Shown here one piece after another: positions 10,583 to 20,968 of a stretch of DNA of 64,000 bases. Made by a program: the position numbers and the translations under genes. Origin of the DNA: Ancylostoma caninum. Taxonomy: Eukaryota; Nematoda; Chromadorea; Rhabditida; Ancylostomatidae. Location: contig JBAJFG010000019.1 in the NCBI GenBank assembly GCA_037903475.1, positions 3,781,001 to 3,845,000 on the forward strand, written 5' to 3'. Numbering within the stretch: position 1 is the stretch's first letter; every line of letters begins with the position of its first letter. The notes under the pieces were generated by a model. It searched no databases and had not been told where the DNA came from. It was given only the letters and a program-made list of their open reading frames with translations.

Positions 10583-11414
10583 CACTTTAGTCCACTCGCG
10601 TGGACTTCACCGGCGGCATAGACCCTGGGCTTCAGTCTTACATTTGCATTTTTTCTATTTCTTTATTTATATTTTCAAGTATTTGAATGTAACATGTATG
10701 TGATACAGTTTCAGAAATTATGCCTGATCTTCTTCATCTACTTGAGGCAGCACACTCGATGATGCCGTCGGACTACCACAAGGTGATACGAGAACATGAT
10801 AGCATATGAAGACGTGACATTTCTGGGAAAAGATTCTGCACTTTCGACGAGTGCCTTGCATCTCGAATTCCAGTAGCCTTCCTGCACTATATTAGACTAT
10901 TTCACAGTGAATTTGAAAACTTTTTTGGAAGGCTGAAGCACTGCTTCGTACGGATACAAACACATATTTATCCTCTAACCCTACGACACAGGCTCTGTGA
11001 TTTTCTCAGGTGGTTCGAGGTTCACCTGCCATGGATCCTACTGCGGTTCTGTGGGTGAGGACCTTTTCTGTAGAAAACAGACCATTTCCAAGTAGTTATG
11101 GAGTTTTCAGAAAGTAGAAGTGAGCCAAAATATAACTAAAAAAATGGATTGCCTATTTCCTCGATCTTCGCTCTGACGCTTTTCCATCTTTGAAACGGCA
11201 ATGAAAACCCAGCATAGGTACGACTATCAAAGGCCGTCGCATTTACGGATAGAAGCCTATAGCCGTGGAGGTACAACAGTAATATTTATTCATATTCCAA
11301 AATTCTCTCTACTTCTCCACATTATATGTCCACTATTTGATATTCTCGAAGCAAGCACATTCTTGTAATGGATATTGGTCTCCATTCAGTGATATTGCTG
11401 GGAATGTGTGACTG
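10583..11414. other. no gene recognised
   Basis: AT-rich sequence with no open frame longer than the noise level and no repeat that I can match elsewhere in the window. Confidence 0.5.
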
Positions 11415-11697
11415 TGGGGCTCGTGTGGCGCAGTGGTAAGAGTTTCGCTGCGCACACACACGGTCGATGGTTCGATCACGTCCCTGGCCAACCAAGCCAT
11501 TCATCCTCCCGGGGTCGGTAAATTGGCACCAGAGGAGTCTGAGAGGATGAAACACTGACTTGGATGCCCCCCGGATGTCACTGCATGGGGCACATACGCA
11601 TTCTATGTCTCTACGATGCTTAGATGAAGTCGAATGCGTGGCGCATCCCACGTAACGGAATTGATAAACGCCGACCACTTTATTTTTTATCCTTTAT
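11415..11697 (+). mobile_element. tRNA-derived SINE
   Basis: A Pol III A box (TGGCGCAGTGG, 11426-11436) and B box (GGTTCGATCAC, 11469-11479) head the element at tRNA-like spacing. The body is unrelated and contains the CCCGGGGTCGGTAAATTGGCACCAG segment at about 11505-11529, and it ends in a T/A-rich tail. The head-body-tail order is that of a tRNA-derived SINE. From memory it resembles SINEs seen in strongylid nematodes. It directly abuts the mariner end at 11700. Confidence 0.7.
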
Positions 11698-11870
11698 TAT
11701 TAGATATGTGAAAAAGTTTCCGCCCCCTAGCGATGAGTGGTTATATCGTTAGCTATCCTTGCAAATACTCTGTAAACTACTTCATTTCGTTGCTTTGACA
11801 TATGTCAATAATATTTAGTACATATTTGTTTCGATTTATATCAACATCATTGTGTTTTATGGCGATAATC

Positions 11871-11955
11871 ATGCCGATATTTGAGCCAAGTAAGCGTCAT
11901 TTGCGCGAAGCACTTTTTTCTGCTTCAATTTGAAGAAAACTGCTGCCGAATCACA
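11871..11955 (+). pseudogene. mariner transposase, N-terminal fragment
   Basis: From the ATG the frame reads MPIFEPSKRHLREALF. After a one-base shift it continues FCFNLKKTAAESH, the characteristic start of nematode mariner transposases (first helix of the DNA-binding domain). It is cut by the LINE insertion right after AAESH. Confidence 0.75.
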
Positions 11956-14302
11956 TTGTTTATTGTTTATTGTTTGTTTACATGAGACATCTCATGCTAT
12001 AAGTACAAAGACAGTTACAAATACAAATGCATGCAATTAGTAAGAAGTAGTCATCATTTTACATAGCTGTCAAGAATTCTAGTGAATGATCGAATATTAC
12101 CAGGAATTTCCTTCAGTCTGCTAAGTGCTAGATAATCGGAACCTGCTCTATTAATGAAGAATTGCGATCGGAACGTAGTTTTAGTTCTAGGAAGATATAG
12201 TTTCACTGAGTCGCCCCTCGTAACTGATGGCTTGAATGTGCAGTATACGTCAGGATCAAGGCCACATAGTCCATGCACCAATTTATAAAACATTATTAGA
12301 TCAATTTTTTTCTTCGTTTACAGAGGGAGTGTAGACCGAATTTTTTATTCCTATCATCTGCCGAAATAAGATTTCTGTAATTGAAGCTGGTATTTCCTAT
12401 CAAGAACTTCCTAGTAAAGTTGTTTTGAACCTTTTCAAGTTTTGCTATAATCTTACGTTAATATGGATTGAAAATAACAGTTCCATATTCAAGTAGGGGT
12501 CTTATATAACTTTTAAAGGCACAGAGAAGAACAGAACTATCCCTTGCTGTTATTGCCTTGAATAGTCTGTAGATAGCTCCCATAGCTCTGGTGGCAACTT
12601 GTTCACAATGTTGATCAAAGTTAAGATCATTCGTTAACAAAAAACCCAAATCATTAATCTGGGTAACTTCATCAATGAAGCGTCCTTCAATGACGTATTT
12701 ATGGTAGTACCCAGTTCTTCCAATGTGCATTACTTTCGTTTTTTCCTGAGATAATGGGAGATCCCATTCTATAGACCATCTATATACTAAGTTAATCGCT
12801 TCTTGCAATGGTGCTTGAACATCGTGAACGGAAACCTTATCATAAATTTTGAGGTCATCGGCAAACATGCAACACCTGACATTCATTGTACGTATAAGAA
12901 GTGGTAGCTCATGGGTGTGAATATTGAAGAGGATTGGGGATAAGACTCCCCATTGTGGAACTCCACTCCAAACATGCCTAGGTTCGGATATGTTATTGTT
13001 TATACGGACACGGAAAATGCGATCAGTGAGGTATGCACGGATCCAAGCATTGATGCGAGGATGTATCCCAATGATTTCTAGTTTTTGAAGGGGCTTCTCG
13101 TGAGGAACTTTGTCAAAAGCCTTGCAAAAGTCGAGATAGATTACGTCAGTTCCATATCCCTCATCAGCGTTGGTTGTCCAATCATTCAATTTTTGTAGCA
13201 TTGCTGTAACCGTAGACTTGTTTTTCTGGAATCTGTGCTGATATTCGGAAATAATAGAGTGTTCTTTAAGGTGATTTACAATCTTCTTCTTGAGTATTTT
13301 CTCAAATGTTCTTGCAAAAATTGAGGTGATGCTTATTGGGCGAAAGTTAGTCGGGGATGTATATGGAGGTTTTTTCGGGATAGGAGTTGCAAGCGAAAGT
13401 TTCCACCTTGATGGTACTTCTGAGCGCATGAAGCTGAGGTTGAAGACATATTCTAGCGGTCCCGTGATTGCAAATAAGATGTTTTTGACAAATGCCAGGG
13501 GAATATGATCAGATGTGTCTGAGTAGGATGATGGACATTTAGCGATTAGATTGTATAGATATCATCGCCATGGAACTATATAGAGTCGCACATTTTCGAG
13601 AACGACGTAGAATACTGAAGGACTTGGGTGCGATTGCACTGACTAGAAGATAGTTCGAACACGTCGGCCAACATTTCTGCTTTCTCTCCATCGGTTTGCG
13701 CAACAGTGCCTTCACTGGAGATCAAAACGCCTATGTTGCTCATTGGGCGGATCCTTGAGTTGATGAACTTGTAGAACGTTTTCCTATTTTTGAACTAGAT
13801 AATCTTTTTTCGACGTTATTATTAAATTTCCACAATTTTTTCGAGAATATTTTGTTTAGGCATGAAAACGTTGCCCAGCTTTCTGTAGTACCCTGCTCAA
13901 CCGCAGTTTGCCATGCCAGGGATCTCTTCCGAGATAGTGAAGTGAGATGTGCAGGAATACGAGATTCGTGTAAAGCCACCCTAGTAGTTGGTACAAAGAG
14001 TTCAATGCAGTGGTTTAGGACGGCCAAGAAGAGTTCGTGTTTTTCATCGACAGTGTTCACCGAGTCTAGTGAGCCATACCAGTCCACATTAGTCAAATGA
14101 TTATTAATTGCTTCAAAGTCAGCTATTTTAAAATTCCTTCTGAGAATGTAAGAGGAATTAGCCATCGTTAGATCAAGATGGAATCGAACAGAGCAGTGAT
14201 CACTTGTACCTACTGGAGCATCTACGATTACATTTTTAACCAACTCTTTCTCGTTACATAGGACCAAATGTTACAAAAGTATAAGTATATAAGTATGTTA
14301 CA
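11956..14302 (-). mobile_element. 5'-truncated CR1-like LINE
   Basis: Its 3' end lies at the low-coordinate side with a (CAATAAA)n-type tail (TTTATTGTTTATTGTTTG on the plus strand), as in CR1 elements that end in short tandem repeats. The 5' part starts within the endonuclease domain. ATGTTACAAAAG words at 14268 and 14304 flank the 5' junction, so the exact boundary is uncertain. Confidence 0.75.
12054..14267 (-). pseudogene. CR1-like LINE endonuclease/reverse transcriptase, broken
   Basis: Three frames in order make up the protein. 14267-13740 has the end of the APE endonuclease (GTSDHCSV) and the linker. 13429-12458 (323 residues) has the RT core with NFRPISITS (about 28-36), YLDFCKAFD (about 98-106), SGVPQWGVLSPILF and FADD (189-192). 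12293-12054 has the conserved C-terminal tail. The usual VPQG motif reads VPQW, replacing an invariant Gly. Stops or shifts separate the three parts. It lacks the endonuclease N-terminus and is certainly inactive. Confidence 0.85.
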
Positions 14303-14581
14303 CATGTTACAAAAGCACTGAAGGAGACGCTTGAAGCACTTCGCTGGGATGTGCTACCACATGCGGCTTATTCACCAGACTGTGCTCCGTCAGACTACTA
14401 TTTGTTTCGGTCGATGGCCCACGGGCTTTCCGAGCAGCACTTCCAGTCTTTCGGAGACGTCGAAAAATGGGTGAGGGAATGGATCGAGTCGAAGGACGAG
14501 GCCCTCTACCGTCGCGGCATCCGTCTCCTCCCAAAAAGATGGGCAAAGGTTAAAGCTAACGATGGCCAGTACTTTGATTGA
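14303..14581 (+). pseudogene. mariner transposase, C-terminal fragment
   Basis: The frame contains PHAAYSPDCAPSDYYLFRSM, the signature around the third catalytic Asp, followed by the HGLSEQHF and WIESKD segments and the natural ending DGQYFD. The first two catalytic Asp residues are absent because the middle is missing. Confidence 0.88.
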
Positions 14582-14658
14582 TCTATCTGTTTCTTTTCTA
14601 TTTTGAAAAAAAAACACTCAATTTCGCTTAAAAAAGGGGGGAAACTTTTTCACATAAA

Positions 14659-15235
14659 TAATATGTGGCTGCGACTCGTCGTATTCGACGTCGTATCAAG
14701 AGGAAGAGCAGATGCAGGAGTCTTCAGAAATTTTCTGAACCGTGTGAGCCAAAAGTTTTCAAATTGGGGTTATCCTTCCAAACGAAGAAAGTTACAGGAT
14801 TCCTCCGAAGACAATGGCAACTTGTTCCCACCAACACAAGAGTTGTCCGCGGTTGGAGAGGTGCAGTACCGCATTTTTGTAGATGGAGGTTTCGGCTTGA
14901 GTCACCGCTACGTCCCCTACAGAAAGTGATGAGAGCAAAGGGAAGTTCAATAGGATACATAGCGACAGAATGATTCTATTTCATCACATAGCTTCACACT
15001 GATTGGGGTGATTTCTGTAGAGCAAGAAGAATGATGGAATCATTATTTGGAATACTGGTTAGGAAATCTGCAGTTGGCTGCGGCTCAGGCTGCTCATCCT
15101 TGTCAACCGAGTATTGGCGGCGCTTATTGTTGGCATACAGACACCACTCCTCATATCCTGGTAAGATGGACCTCACCCAGTTCTTTGTGCGCCTGTATCG
15201 GTACAATTCAGCAGGCACCTCTGCACGTCTATTAC
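14659..15235. other. no gene recognised
   Basis: Overlapping short frames on both strands without motifs. No repeat in this stretch matches the rest of the window. Confidence 0.45.
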
Positions 15236-15396
15236 TTGTGGAAGCCGACACACACTTATCACACCGTTGGACCCGACTCCAGCCTTATCCACAGTTTTGG
15301 ACGCCGGCGCACCCTTATCACACGGTGGGTCCTGTCTGAAGGCGTTTTCCCAGTTTTGGACGATGGCGCGCCCCTTCTTCATCGACGGGCCCGTAT
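15236..15396 (-). repeat. truncated family A minisatellite fragment
   Basis: Two to three degenerate 59-bp units (GGACGCCGGCGCACCCTTAT and variants) start at an ACTTGTGGAAGCCG word that normally flanks the array, and end in a TA tract. This is a remnant of a Helitron-like copy broken before the adjacent A2 copy. Confidence 0.7.
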
Positions 15397-15405
15397 ATAT
15401 ATATA

Positions 15406-16085
15406 CCAGTCTGGCCGTCCGGCTAACGCCGGACTTCCGGACTTCTACTGATGCTCGCTTCGCTCGCATACTGCACGTTGAAAGCAAACACAAAAGTGTA
15501 AAAGGATTGATAAAATCTGCACCCTTCCACGTAGTTCTATCGCTCTCCTGAGAAATCCTTGATCCCATAGATGGTAGCTTTCCCCCCCCCCCCCCATATG
15601 AACGAAGTTATGCTCTTCGATATGAGCGAAGTTAAGGGCCTTGAAGTATTGCAACTGGTTGTTGTGGTAATTCAAGTGATAAGGGTCCACCGGGGTTTAT
15701 AAACGGAAAGGAAGGAGTGGTTCATTCAGACACAAATGGAATGGGAAGAGAACGCGGATACGAAAGGAAACAATGTACATCTAGGTGATCTAGGTAGGAG
15801 GGTCCGCCGAAACAGGGTAAGCGTACCTCTAATGTAGGAATAGACCCGCCTAGCGAATTCCTATTACTTGTGGAAGCCGGCGCACCCTTATCACACCGTT
15901 GGACCCGACTCCAGACGTTTCCCCACTTTTCGGCACCGGCACACCCACCCCACCGCGGTGCACTCACCGCTCTCCACTTCCCCATCCTTCAGAGCTTCTC
16001 TTCATTCTTTGAACCTCACCACACCCGTCCCTATCATCTTGTTGACCTCGTAATCACCATCACTGACCAATCAGGGAATTTCGTT

Positions 16086-16182
<97 letters not shown>

Positions 16183-16216
16183 GCAGACGAAGTAAGCCTG
16201 TTATTATAAGTCATGA
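15406..16216 (-). mobile_element. Helitron-like element, family A (copy A2)
   Basis: The reverse-strand copy has CCAG (= CTGG) at 15406-15409 next to the terminal hairpin, and ends at 16216 with the reversed TCATGACTTATAATA start, flanked by A and T. It keeps only about 1.5 minisatellite units (15885-15950) and a long (CA)n tract. A C-run at 15580-15593 interrupts the conserved region. It shows that the element type does not need a long array. Confidence 0.8.
16089..16179. repeat. (CA)n microsatellite within A2
   Basis: About 45 uninterrupted CA repeats occupy the position where other family A copies have a short GT-rich patch next to the 5' end. The frame through it is meaningless. Confidence 0.95.
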
Positions 16217-16296
16217 TATATATAAATATAATATATATTATATATTATATATTATATATATTATATACAATATGTATTATATATATTATATATTAT
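16217..16296. repeat. AT microsatellite between A2 and a family B end
   Basis: Alternating and imperfect TATA tract with TTATAT words. It separates the 5' end of A2 from the fragment of a family B element. Confidence 0.85.
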
Positions 16297-16368
16297 ATTG
16301 CGGTGTCTATGAGTGCCGCCCCGTATCTCTAACCGCTCTAGCCCCCTTACGGCGCTTTGTTTAATAGA
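16297..16368 (-). mobile_element. isolated 5' end of a family B Helitron-like element
   Basis: In reverse complement it reads TCTATTAAACAAAGCGCCG and continues for about 70 bp with strong similarity to 5690-5760, then stops in AT repeat. The TC lies at 16367-16368 next to an A|T site. It is a 5' terminal fragment only. Confidence 0.75.
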
Positions 16369-16382
16369 TATAATATATAGTC

Positions 16383-16413
<31 letters not shown>

Positions 16414-16683
16414 CAGTGGCGGACGCAGGGAGGGGGGCGGGGGGGCGCCTCCGAGAATGGGTCGCCAAATTTTCGAAATTACTTTACAATACAAATAAAA
16501 ATCTTGTGTTAGTTTATTTTTAATTGTTTATTTTTATTATTATTTTTAATATATTTTTTATTTATTGTTTATTATTATAATTAATATTATTATTAATTTT
16601 ATTTTCCGTCTGGGTCCCCAAAACGGCGGAGACCCCACTTTTCTTCCCACGCCCCCCCTCCCGTCCACTTTCTGCGTCCGCCA

Positions 16684-16686
<3 letters not shown>
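16414..16686 (+). mobile_element. hAT-like MITE H1
   Basis: Terminal repeats CAGTGGCGGACGCAG / CTGCGTCCGCCACTG flank an AT-rich core with (ATTATT)n-like sequence. Each side is bordered by ATATATAT, compatible with an 8-bp target duplication of the hAT superfamily although the TA context makes this hard to prove. Two more copies lie at 20661-20943 and 34569-34846. Confidence 0.8.

Positions 16687-16742
<56 letters not shown>
16687..16742. repeat. (TA)n microsatellite
   Basis: About 28 TA repeats between the MITE H1 and the 5' end of an RTE LINE. Confidence 0.95.
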
Positions 16743-16744
<2 letters not shown>

Positions 16745-16756
16745 CTCGAGGGCTCG

Positions 16757-16856
16757 AGCAGTGACTCTGACCATCTCCTCATCTAGGGTAGTTGGTCGTG
16801 GCTCGAGGCGCCCACGACCAACTATCCTAGATGAGGAGATGGTCAGAGTCACTGCT
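16757..16856. repeat. 45-bp near-perfect inverted repeat at the LINE 5' junction
   Basis: The left arm 16757-16801 and right arm 16812-16856 match at 44 of 45 positions, around a 10-nt spacer. The right arm is coding LINE sequence, so the left arm is an inverted copy of it. This fits self-primed (snap-back) synthesis or aberrant template switching at the end of reverse transcription. Confidence 0.9.
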
Positions 16857-18866
16857 GCCAAGGAGGCCTTTGAGATGGTAGACGACCTCAACGAGGATTA
16901 CACCCACCTGGTTGAAACCATCGTCAAGATCAGGAATGAGTGTCATGCCGCAGCACCCAACCATGTAACAGGACGAATCTCCAGCAGCACCCGCGCCCTT
17001 CTTGAGAAGCGGAGGCACATGGATCGACAAGGGAATCAGGTAGAATACGCAGTCCTGAACAGACTCTGCAGGCAAAGGCTAGCCGAGGACCACGTGAACT
17101 TCGTTAGAAATCGTCTGCTTGATGCCGCCCACAGTAAGCGCAGCCTGAAGGTGGAAAGGCGTGCGCTGGCAGAACATCGTCTATCGATCCCGTGCTTGAA
17201 AGCTCCAGATGGTTCGCGTTGTACGTCTCGACCAGGAATGGAGAGTATCATGAAGAACTTTTACTCTGCCCTCTTCAGATCAGCATCGGGCCAAACTACT
17301 GTTTTGAGCCCCGGAGATGAGGTCCTGCCGTTCCTTCCGTCGGAGGTGCGCCATGCGATTGAGATGATGCCGCGAGGAAAAGCTCCTGGTTCTGATGGAA
17401 TTACAGTGGAACTTTTACAGGCTTGCGGACCCACTCTGTACGCCGCACTGGCGAGACGGTTCTCCCGCTACCTTGCAAAATGTGAAGTACCAGTAGCCTG
17501 GAAGCGGTCCTCGACCATTCTCCTTTTCAAAAAGGGAGACAAAGAAAACTTGGAAAACTACCGTCCTATCACGCTACTGCCAGTGTTATACAAGGTTTTC
17601 ACGCGTTGCCTCCTGACGCGCATTCGGAGGACGCTGGACGAAGCTCAACCGGTAGAGCAGGCAGGATTCCGGCGCAAGTTCAGCACGCTGGATCACATAA
17701 TCACCTGCTGTCGATTGATCGAGGCCGCCCGAGAATACCAAGAACCGCTAGTGCTGACTTTTGTTGACTACAAAAAGGCATTTGATTCAGTGGAGCCGGC
17801 GAAGGTCTGGAAAGCGCTGGAAGAACAGGGTGTTAAGTCGTGGTACATAAAGGTTTTGTGTGAGTGCTACTCGGGATGCACCACGGTGTTTCGGCCGTTT
17901 CTCAACGATATCGAGGTACCTGTGGAGAAAGGAGTTCGTCAAGGCGACCCAGTTTCACCGAATTTATTCTCAGCGTGTTTGGAGTCGGTCATTCGCAACT
18001 GCGACTGGAGCACCTTTGGAGTCTTCATCGACGGGAAGCGGCTGAACCATCTACGTTTCGCAGATGACATAGTGTTGATCACGAGGTCACCGGACGATGC
18101 CTCTGAAATGCTTAGACTGCTGGACGAAGAAGGAAGAAGAACAGGTCTCAGCATCAACACGACTAAAACGAAGGTCATGAGGAGTGCATTTTCTAGTCAG
18201 CAGCCGGTATTTCTTCAGGGTGTTCCCCTCGAAGACGTCAGCGAATATATCTATCTTGGTCGCCTCCTAAACATGGAGAATGACATCAAGCCCGAGATCG
18301 CGAGGAGACGACGAGCAGGCTGGGCCGCTTATAATTCGATTAAAAGCGTACTCGAGAACACCAAGGACCAGAAGCTACGCGCGGATCTCTTCAACTCGAC
18401 CGTGCTGCCAGCCCTGTGCTACGCGAGCGAAACGTGGGCGCTGACAAAAATCGCCGAGACTCAGCTTCGCTCGGCCCAGGTCTCACTTGAACGTCGCATG
18501 CTTGGGCTGTCCTTGCGCCAGCAGCGAGAGCGTCGTCTACATAACTCTGATATTAGAGCAATGTCGATGGTCCATGATGCTGTTCTTCACGCCGATGAGT
18601 CGAAACATCGGTACGCAGGACATCTCATGCGATGCTCGGATGGTCGATGGAGTTCTGCAGTTCTGCGATGGTACCCTCGCGACAGAAAGCGACCGCGCGG
18701 CCGACCTCCTATAAGGTGGTACGATTCGTTGGCTTATCGAAACAACAGCGGTGCTTCCGGTTCAGTTAAGGTCCACTGGTCGACTAAGGCCCAAGACCGA
18801 TCTTTGTGGAAGAGAAGTTGGGACCCGCGCAAGGCCAACCGCCGTGCTGAGGAACGGGTCGCCTAA
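16812..18866 (+). CDS. RTE LINE reverse transcriptase (truncated, frame open)
   Basis: A single open frame (about 685 codons of LINE origin) encodes the reverse transcriptase used for target-primed reverse transcription. Motifs: APGSDGIT, NYRPITLLP, FVDYKKAFD (about 334 in the 701-codon frame), GVRQGDPVSPNLF (about 391) and FADD (about 433). They are followed by the RTE-type C-terminus with RYAGHLMR and GRPPIRW. All three RT aspartates are present. The APE endonuclease that normally precedes it is missing, and the open frame extends upstream only through the inverted repeat from a GTG at 16761. It has no start of its own and is probably not expressed. Confidence 0.88.
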   Translation, partial: PRPTILDEEMVRVTAAKEAFEMVDDLNEDYTHLVETIVKIRNECHAAAPNHVTGRISSSTRALLEKRRHMDRQGNQVEYAVLNRLCRQRLAEDHVNFVRNRLLDAAHSKRSLKVERRALAEHRLSIPCLKAPDGSRCTSRPGMESIMKNFYSALFRSASGQTTVLSPGDEVLPFLPSEVRHAIEMMPRGKAPGSDGITVELLQACGPTLYAALARRFSRYLAKCEVPVAWKRSSTILLFKKGDKENLENYRPITLLPVLYKVFTRCLLTRIRRTLDEAQPVEQAGFRRKFSTLDHIITCCRLIEAAREYQEPLVLTFVDYKKAFDSVEPAKVWKALEEQGVKSWYIKVLCECYSGCTTVFRPFLNDIEVPVEKGVRQGDPVSPNLFSACLESVIRNCDWSTFGVFIDGKRLNHLRFADDIVLITRSPDDASEMLRLLDEEGRRTGLSINTTKTKVMRSAFSSQQPVFLQGVPLEDVSEYIYLGRLLNMENDIKPEIARRRRAGWAAYNSIKSVLENTKDQKLRADLFNSTVLPALCYASETWALTKIAETQLRSAQVSLERRMLGLSLRQQRERRLHNSDIRAMSMVHDAVLHADESKHRYAGHLMRCSDGRWSSAVLRWYPRDRKRPRGRPPIRWYDSLAYRNNSGASGSVKVHWSTKAQDRSLWKRSWDPRKANRRAEERVA

Positions 18867-18869
18867 GTA

Positions 18870-20624
18870 TCCTCTTATATAAATCGTGGTAGTGCAACAA
18901 AATTTTTTAGAGCGCAGGCGTAGGGGGAATAGCACGTGATCGCATGCTTTAGCCGTGAGGCTCATATATAGACTGTGGCTCGCGAGGATGCGCAGCTGAC
19001 GGGACATTCGGCCGATGTTTCGTCATAGGTGCATAGACGTGGTGGAAGTCGGGTGCATTCGGGATTTCGCGGTGGGACTAGAGGCCAGCGGTCTCGAGCC
19101 TCTGGGCGAGACAGTGTTGACAACGATTTGACGATGCATAGCAGCAATGTACGGAGCAGAGTTGCCCCTCTCATGGAGCTTTGTAAGTAACTGCACTTAA
19201 TCTTGGAACGCTGGAAGTGAATCACTTCGAAAGGTTGAGTAGAGGCCGTAGCGGTAGGATTCATTCGGTTTCCTTAAGTAGGATGTGCTCTTTGGGCACC
19301 TCTCACTATTGAGGTCCCATGGGGATTATGCAGCTTGAGGATCCCTCTGCTTTTAAGAAGGGCAGTACAATCAAATTCACAGGATGAACGAACGAAGAAC
19401 ACGTCATTATAAGCTGTTGTGACGTTGTGACGTTTTCTGGAACCAGTTGTGCAACTGATCGAACTTTCTAAATATTTCCGAACTTTCTTCCATTTATTTT
19501 TTTTCAAAATTTATGAAGGACTGATGTGCCGGGACCCTTTAGTTCAGAACAACATCAGGATGGGTGTCCACCGATCGAGAAAGGGTGGCCCAATACTGGA
19601 GAAAACGGCAGGATACGGGTCCATCGATGGAGACTGGGTCCGCAGGAGCCCATTAGTGGGGAAATGCCAGGGAACGAGTCCACGGATGGGAATTGGGTCC
19701 GCCGTGACCCAAAGTAGCAAAACGGCAGGGTACGGATTCATCGATGGAGAAAGGGTCAGCGGTACCCCAATAATGGGAAAACGCCAGGATATGGGTACAT
19801 AGATGGAAAATGGGTCCGCAGAAGGCCCAATGTTGAGGAAAGCGCTGCGACACGGGCCCCACCGATGGATTGGGTCTGCTCTGGCCCAATAGTGGGAGGA
19901 TACAGATCCACGAATGGAGAATGGATCCTCCCTGGCCAAAAATTGTGGAAAGCGCCTGGATAAGTGCATACGGATAGAGAGTGAGTCCGCATGATTCCCA
20001 TTACTGGGGAAAACGTCAGCATATGGGTCCACGGATGGAGAATGGGTCCGCCGTGGCCCAATATTGGGGAAACATCAAGATGCACGTCTACCGATGGAGT
20101 AGGGGCACGCTACGCACTCATTTGTGTCTCAGTCGACCACCTCTTCTTCTTTCCTGTATACTGAAGCAGAAGCCCATCAGTTGGACTAACTCAACAACGG
20201 GAAACTTGAATCATTTCAGGTGATTATTCGCACGGCACTGGTTACACTATGTAGTTCACAAGTACTAAAGCCATGTGAAAGATACTCCTGCGCGGAGTTG
20301 AAAGTAGCCGCTCATAACGGCATGTAAGAAATGTGACAAAAAAGTAGGTGGTATCATTGCATCGGAAATTAGTTTACATGTAGGTGCGTGATTAAGAATT
20401 TCCAAGCAAGGCTAGGATTGCGAGAAGAATCCAAGCCTGACGTTGAAGAGGCAGGCAGAGTCGTAGAATATACGCAATTTATAGAGAGGATTTGGTATTT
20501 GAGCTCAGCTAATGATTAGTTCTGCTTGTTTGCTAATTTCCTAAGCATTTCGTATGTGTGAAGCTTTTGCACATACCTCAAGTGGCTGCCCCACCCCACT
20601 TTCTAGCGTCCCGAAGGGGCGCTA

Positions 20625-20625
<1 letters not shown>
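18870..20625 (+). mobile_element. Helitron-like element, family B (copy B3)
   Basis: The 3' end is the family B hairpin plus CTAG at 20622-20625, followed by T. The 5' end is placed at TCCTCTT after the A at 18869, because copy B2 starts with the same TCCTCTT. An internal stretch (19378-19500, with AGGATGAACGAACG) matches 22572-22680 of B2. The element would then sit in A|T of the LINE tail, right after its stop codon. The 5' boundary is less certain than the 3' one. Confidence 0.65.
19556..20110 (+). repeat. about nine 57-60-bp units inside B3
   Basis: Units contain GGTCCACGGATGGAGAATGG and CCCAATAGTGGGGAAA words and are closest to those of B2. They are more divergent from one another than the family A units. 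Confidence 0.85.

Positions 20626-20660
<35 letters not shown>
20626..20660. repeat. (TA)n microsatellite
   Basis: TA repeats between the end of B3 and MITE H2. Plausibly the remaining 3' tail of the RTE LINE that ends at 18869. Confidence 0.9.
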
Positions 20661-20663
<3 letters not shown>

Positions 20664-20943
20664 TGGCGGACGCAGAAAGTGGGCGGGAGGGGGGGCGTGG
20701 GAAGAAAAGTGGGGTCTCCGCCGTTTTGGGGACCCAGACGGAAAATAAAATTAATAATAATATTAATTATAATAATAAACAATAAATAAAAAATATATTA
20801 AAAATAATAATAAAAATAAACAATTAAAAATAAACTAACATAAGATTTTTATTTGTATTGTAAAGTAATTTCGAAAATTTGGCGACCCATTCTCGGGGGG
20901 GCGCGCGCCCCCCCCCCCCCCCCCCCCCCTGCGTCCGCCACTG
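20661..20943 (-). mobile_element. hAT-like MITE H2
   Basis: Same termini (CAGTGGCGGACGCAG) as H1 but in opposite orientation, with a C-run at 20908-20929 near one end. Flanked by TA repeats on both sides. Confidence 0.8.
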
Positions 20944-20968
20944 ATATATATATATATCTTCAGATATA

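Larger units (their letters stand above)
11700..14658 (+). mobile_element. mariner element split by a CR1-like LINE
   Basis: The left end, TTAGATATGTGAAAAAGTTT after a TA, is matched by the reverse complement of 14640-14658. Next to the ends are the first 28 or so codons of a mariner transposase (11871-11955) and its last roughly 90 codons (14303-14581). The middle of the transposase is missing and its place is taken by the LINE at 11956-14302. The mariner had therefore lost, or lost on insertion, its catalytic core. It is dead. Confidence 0.8.
16743..18869 (+). mobile_element. 5'-truncated RTE LINE with snap-back 5' end
   Basis: The RT-encoding part of an RTE element lacks the endonuclease. 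Its 5' end carries a 45-bp inverted copy of its own first bases (16757-16801 against 16812-16856). Its 3' end is interrupted immediately after the stop codon by the family B Helitron-like element at 18870. The TA tract at 20626 is probably the displaced 3' tail. Confidence 0.8.

Noticed and set aside
10296..10703. Arginine/alanine-rich frames on both strands
   Set aside because: They are products of the GC-rich palindromic MITE.
15870..16364. A 164-codon plus frame with a His-Thr run
   Set aside because: It runs through the (CA)n tract and AT repeats and has no protein signal.
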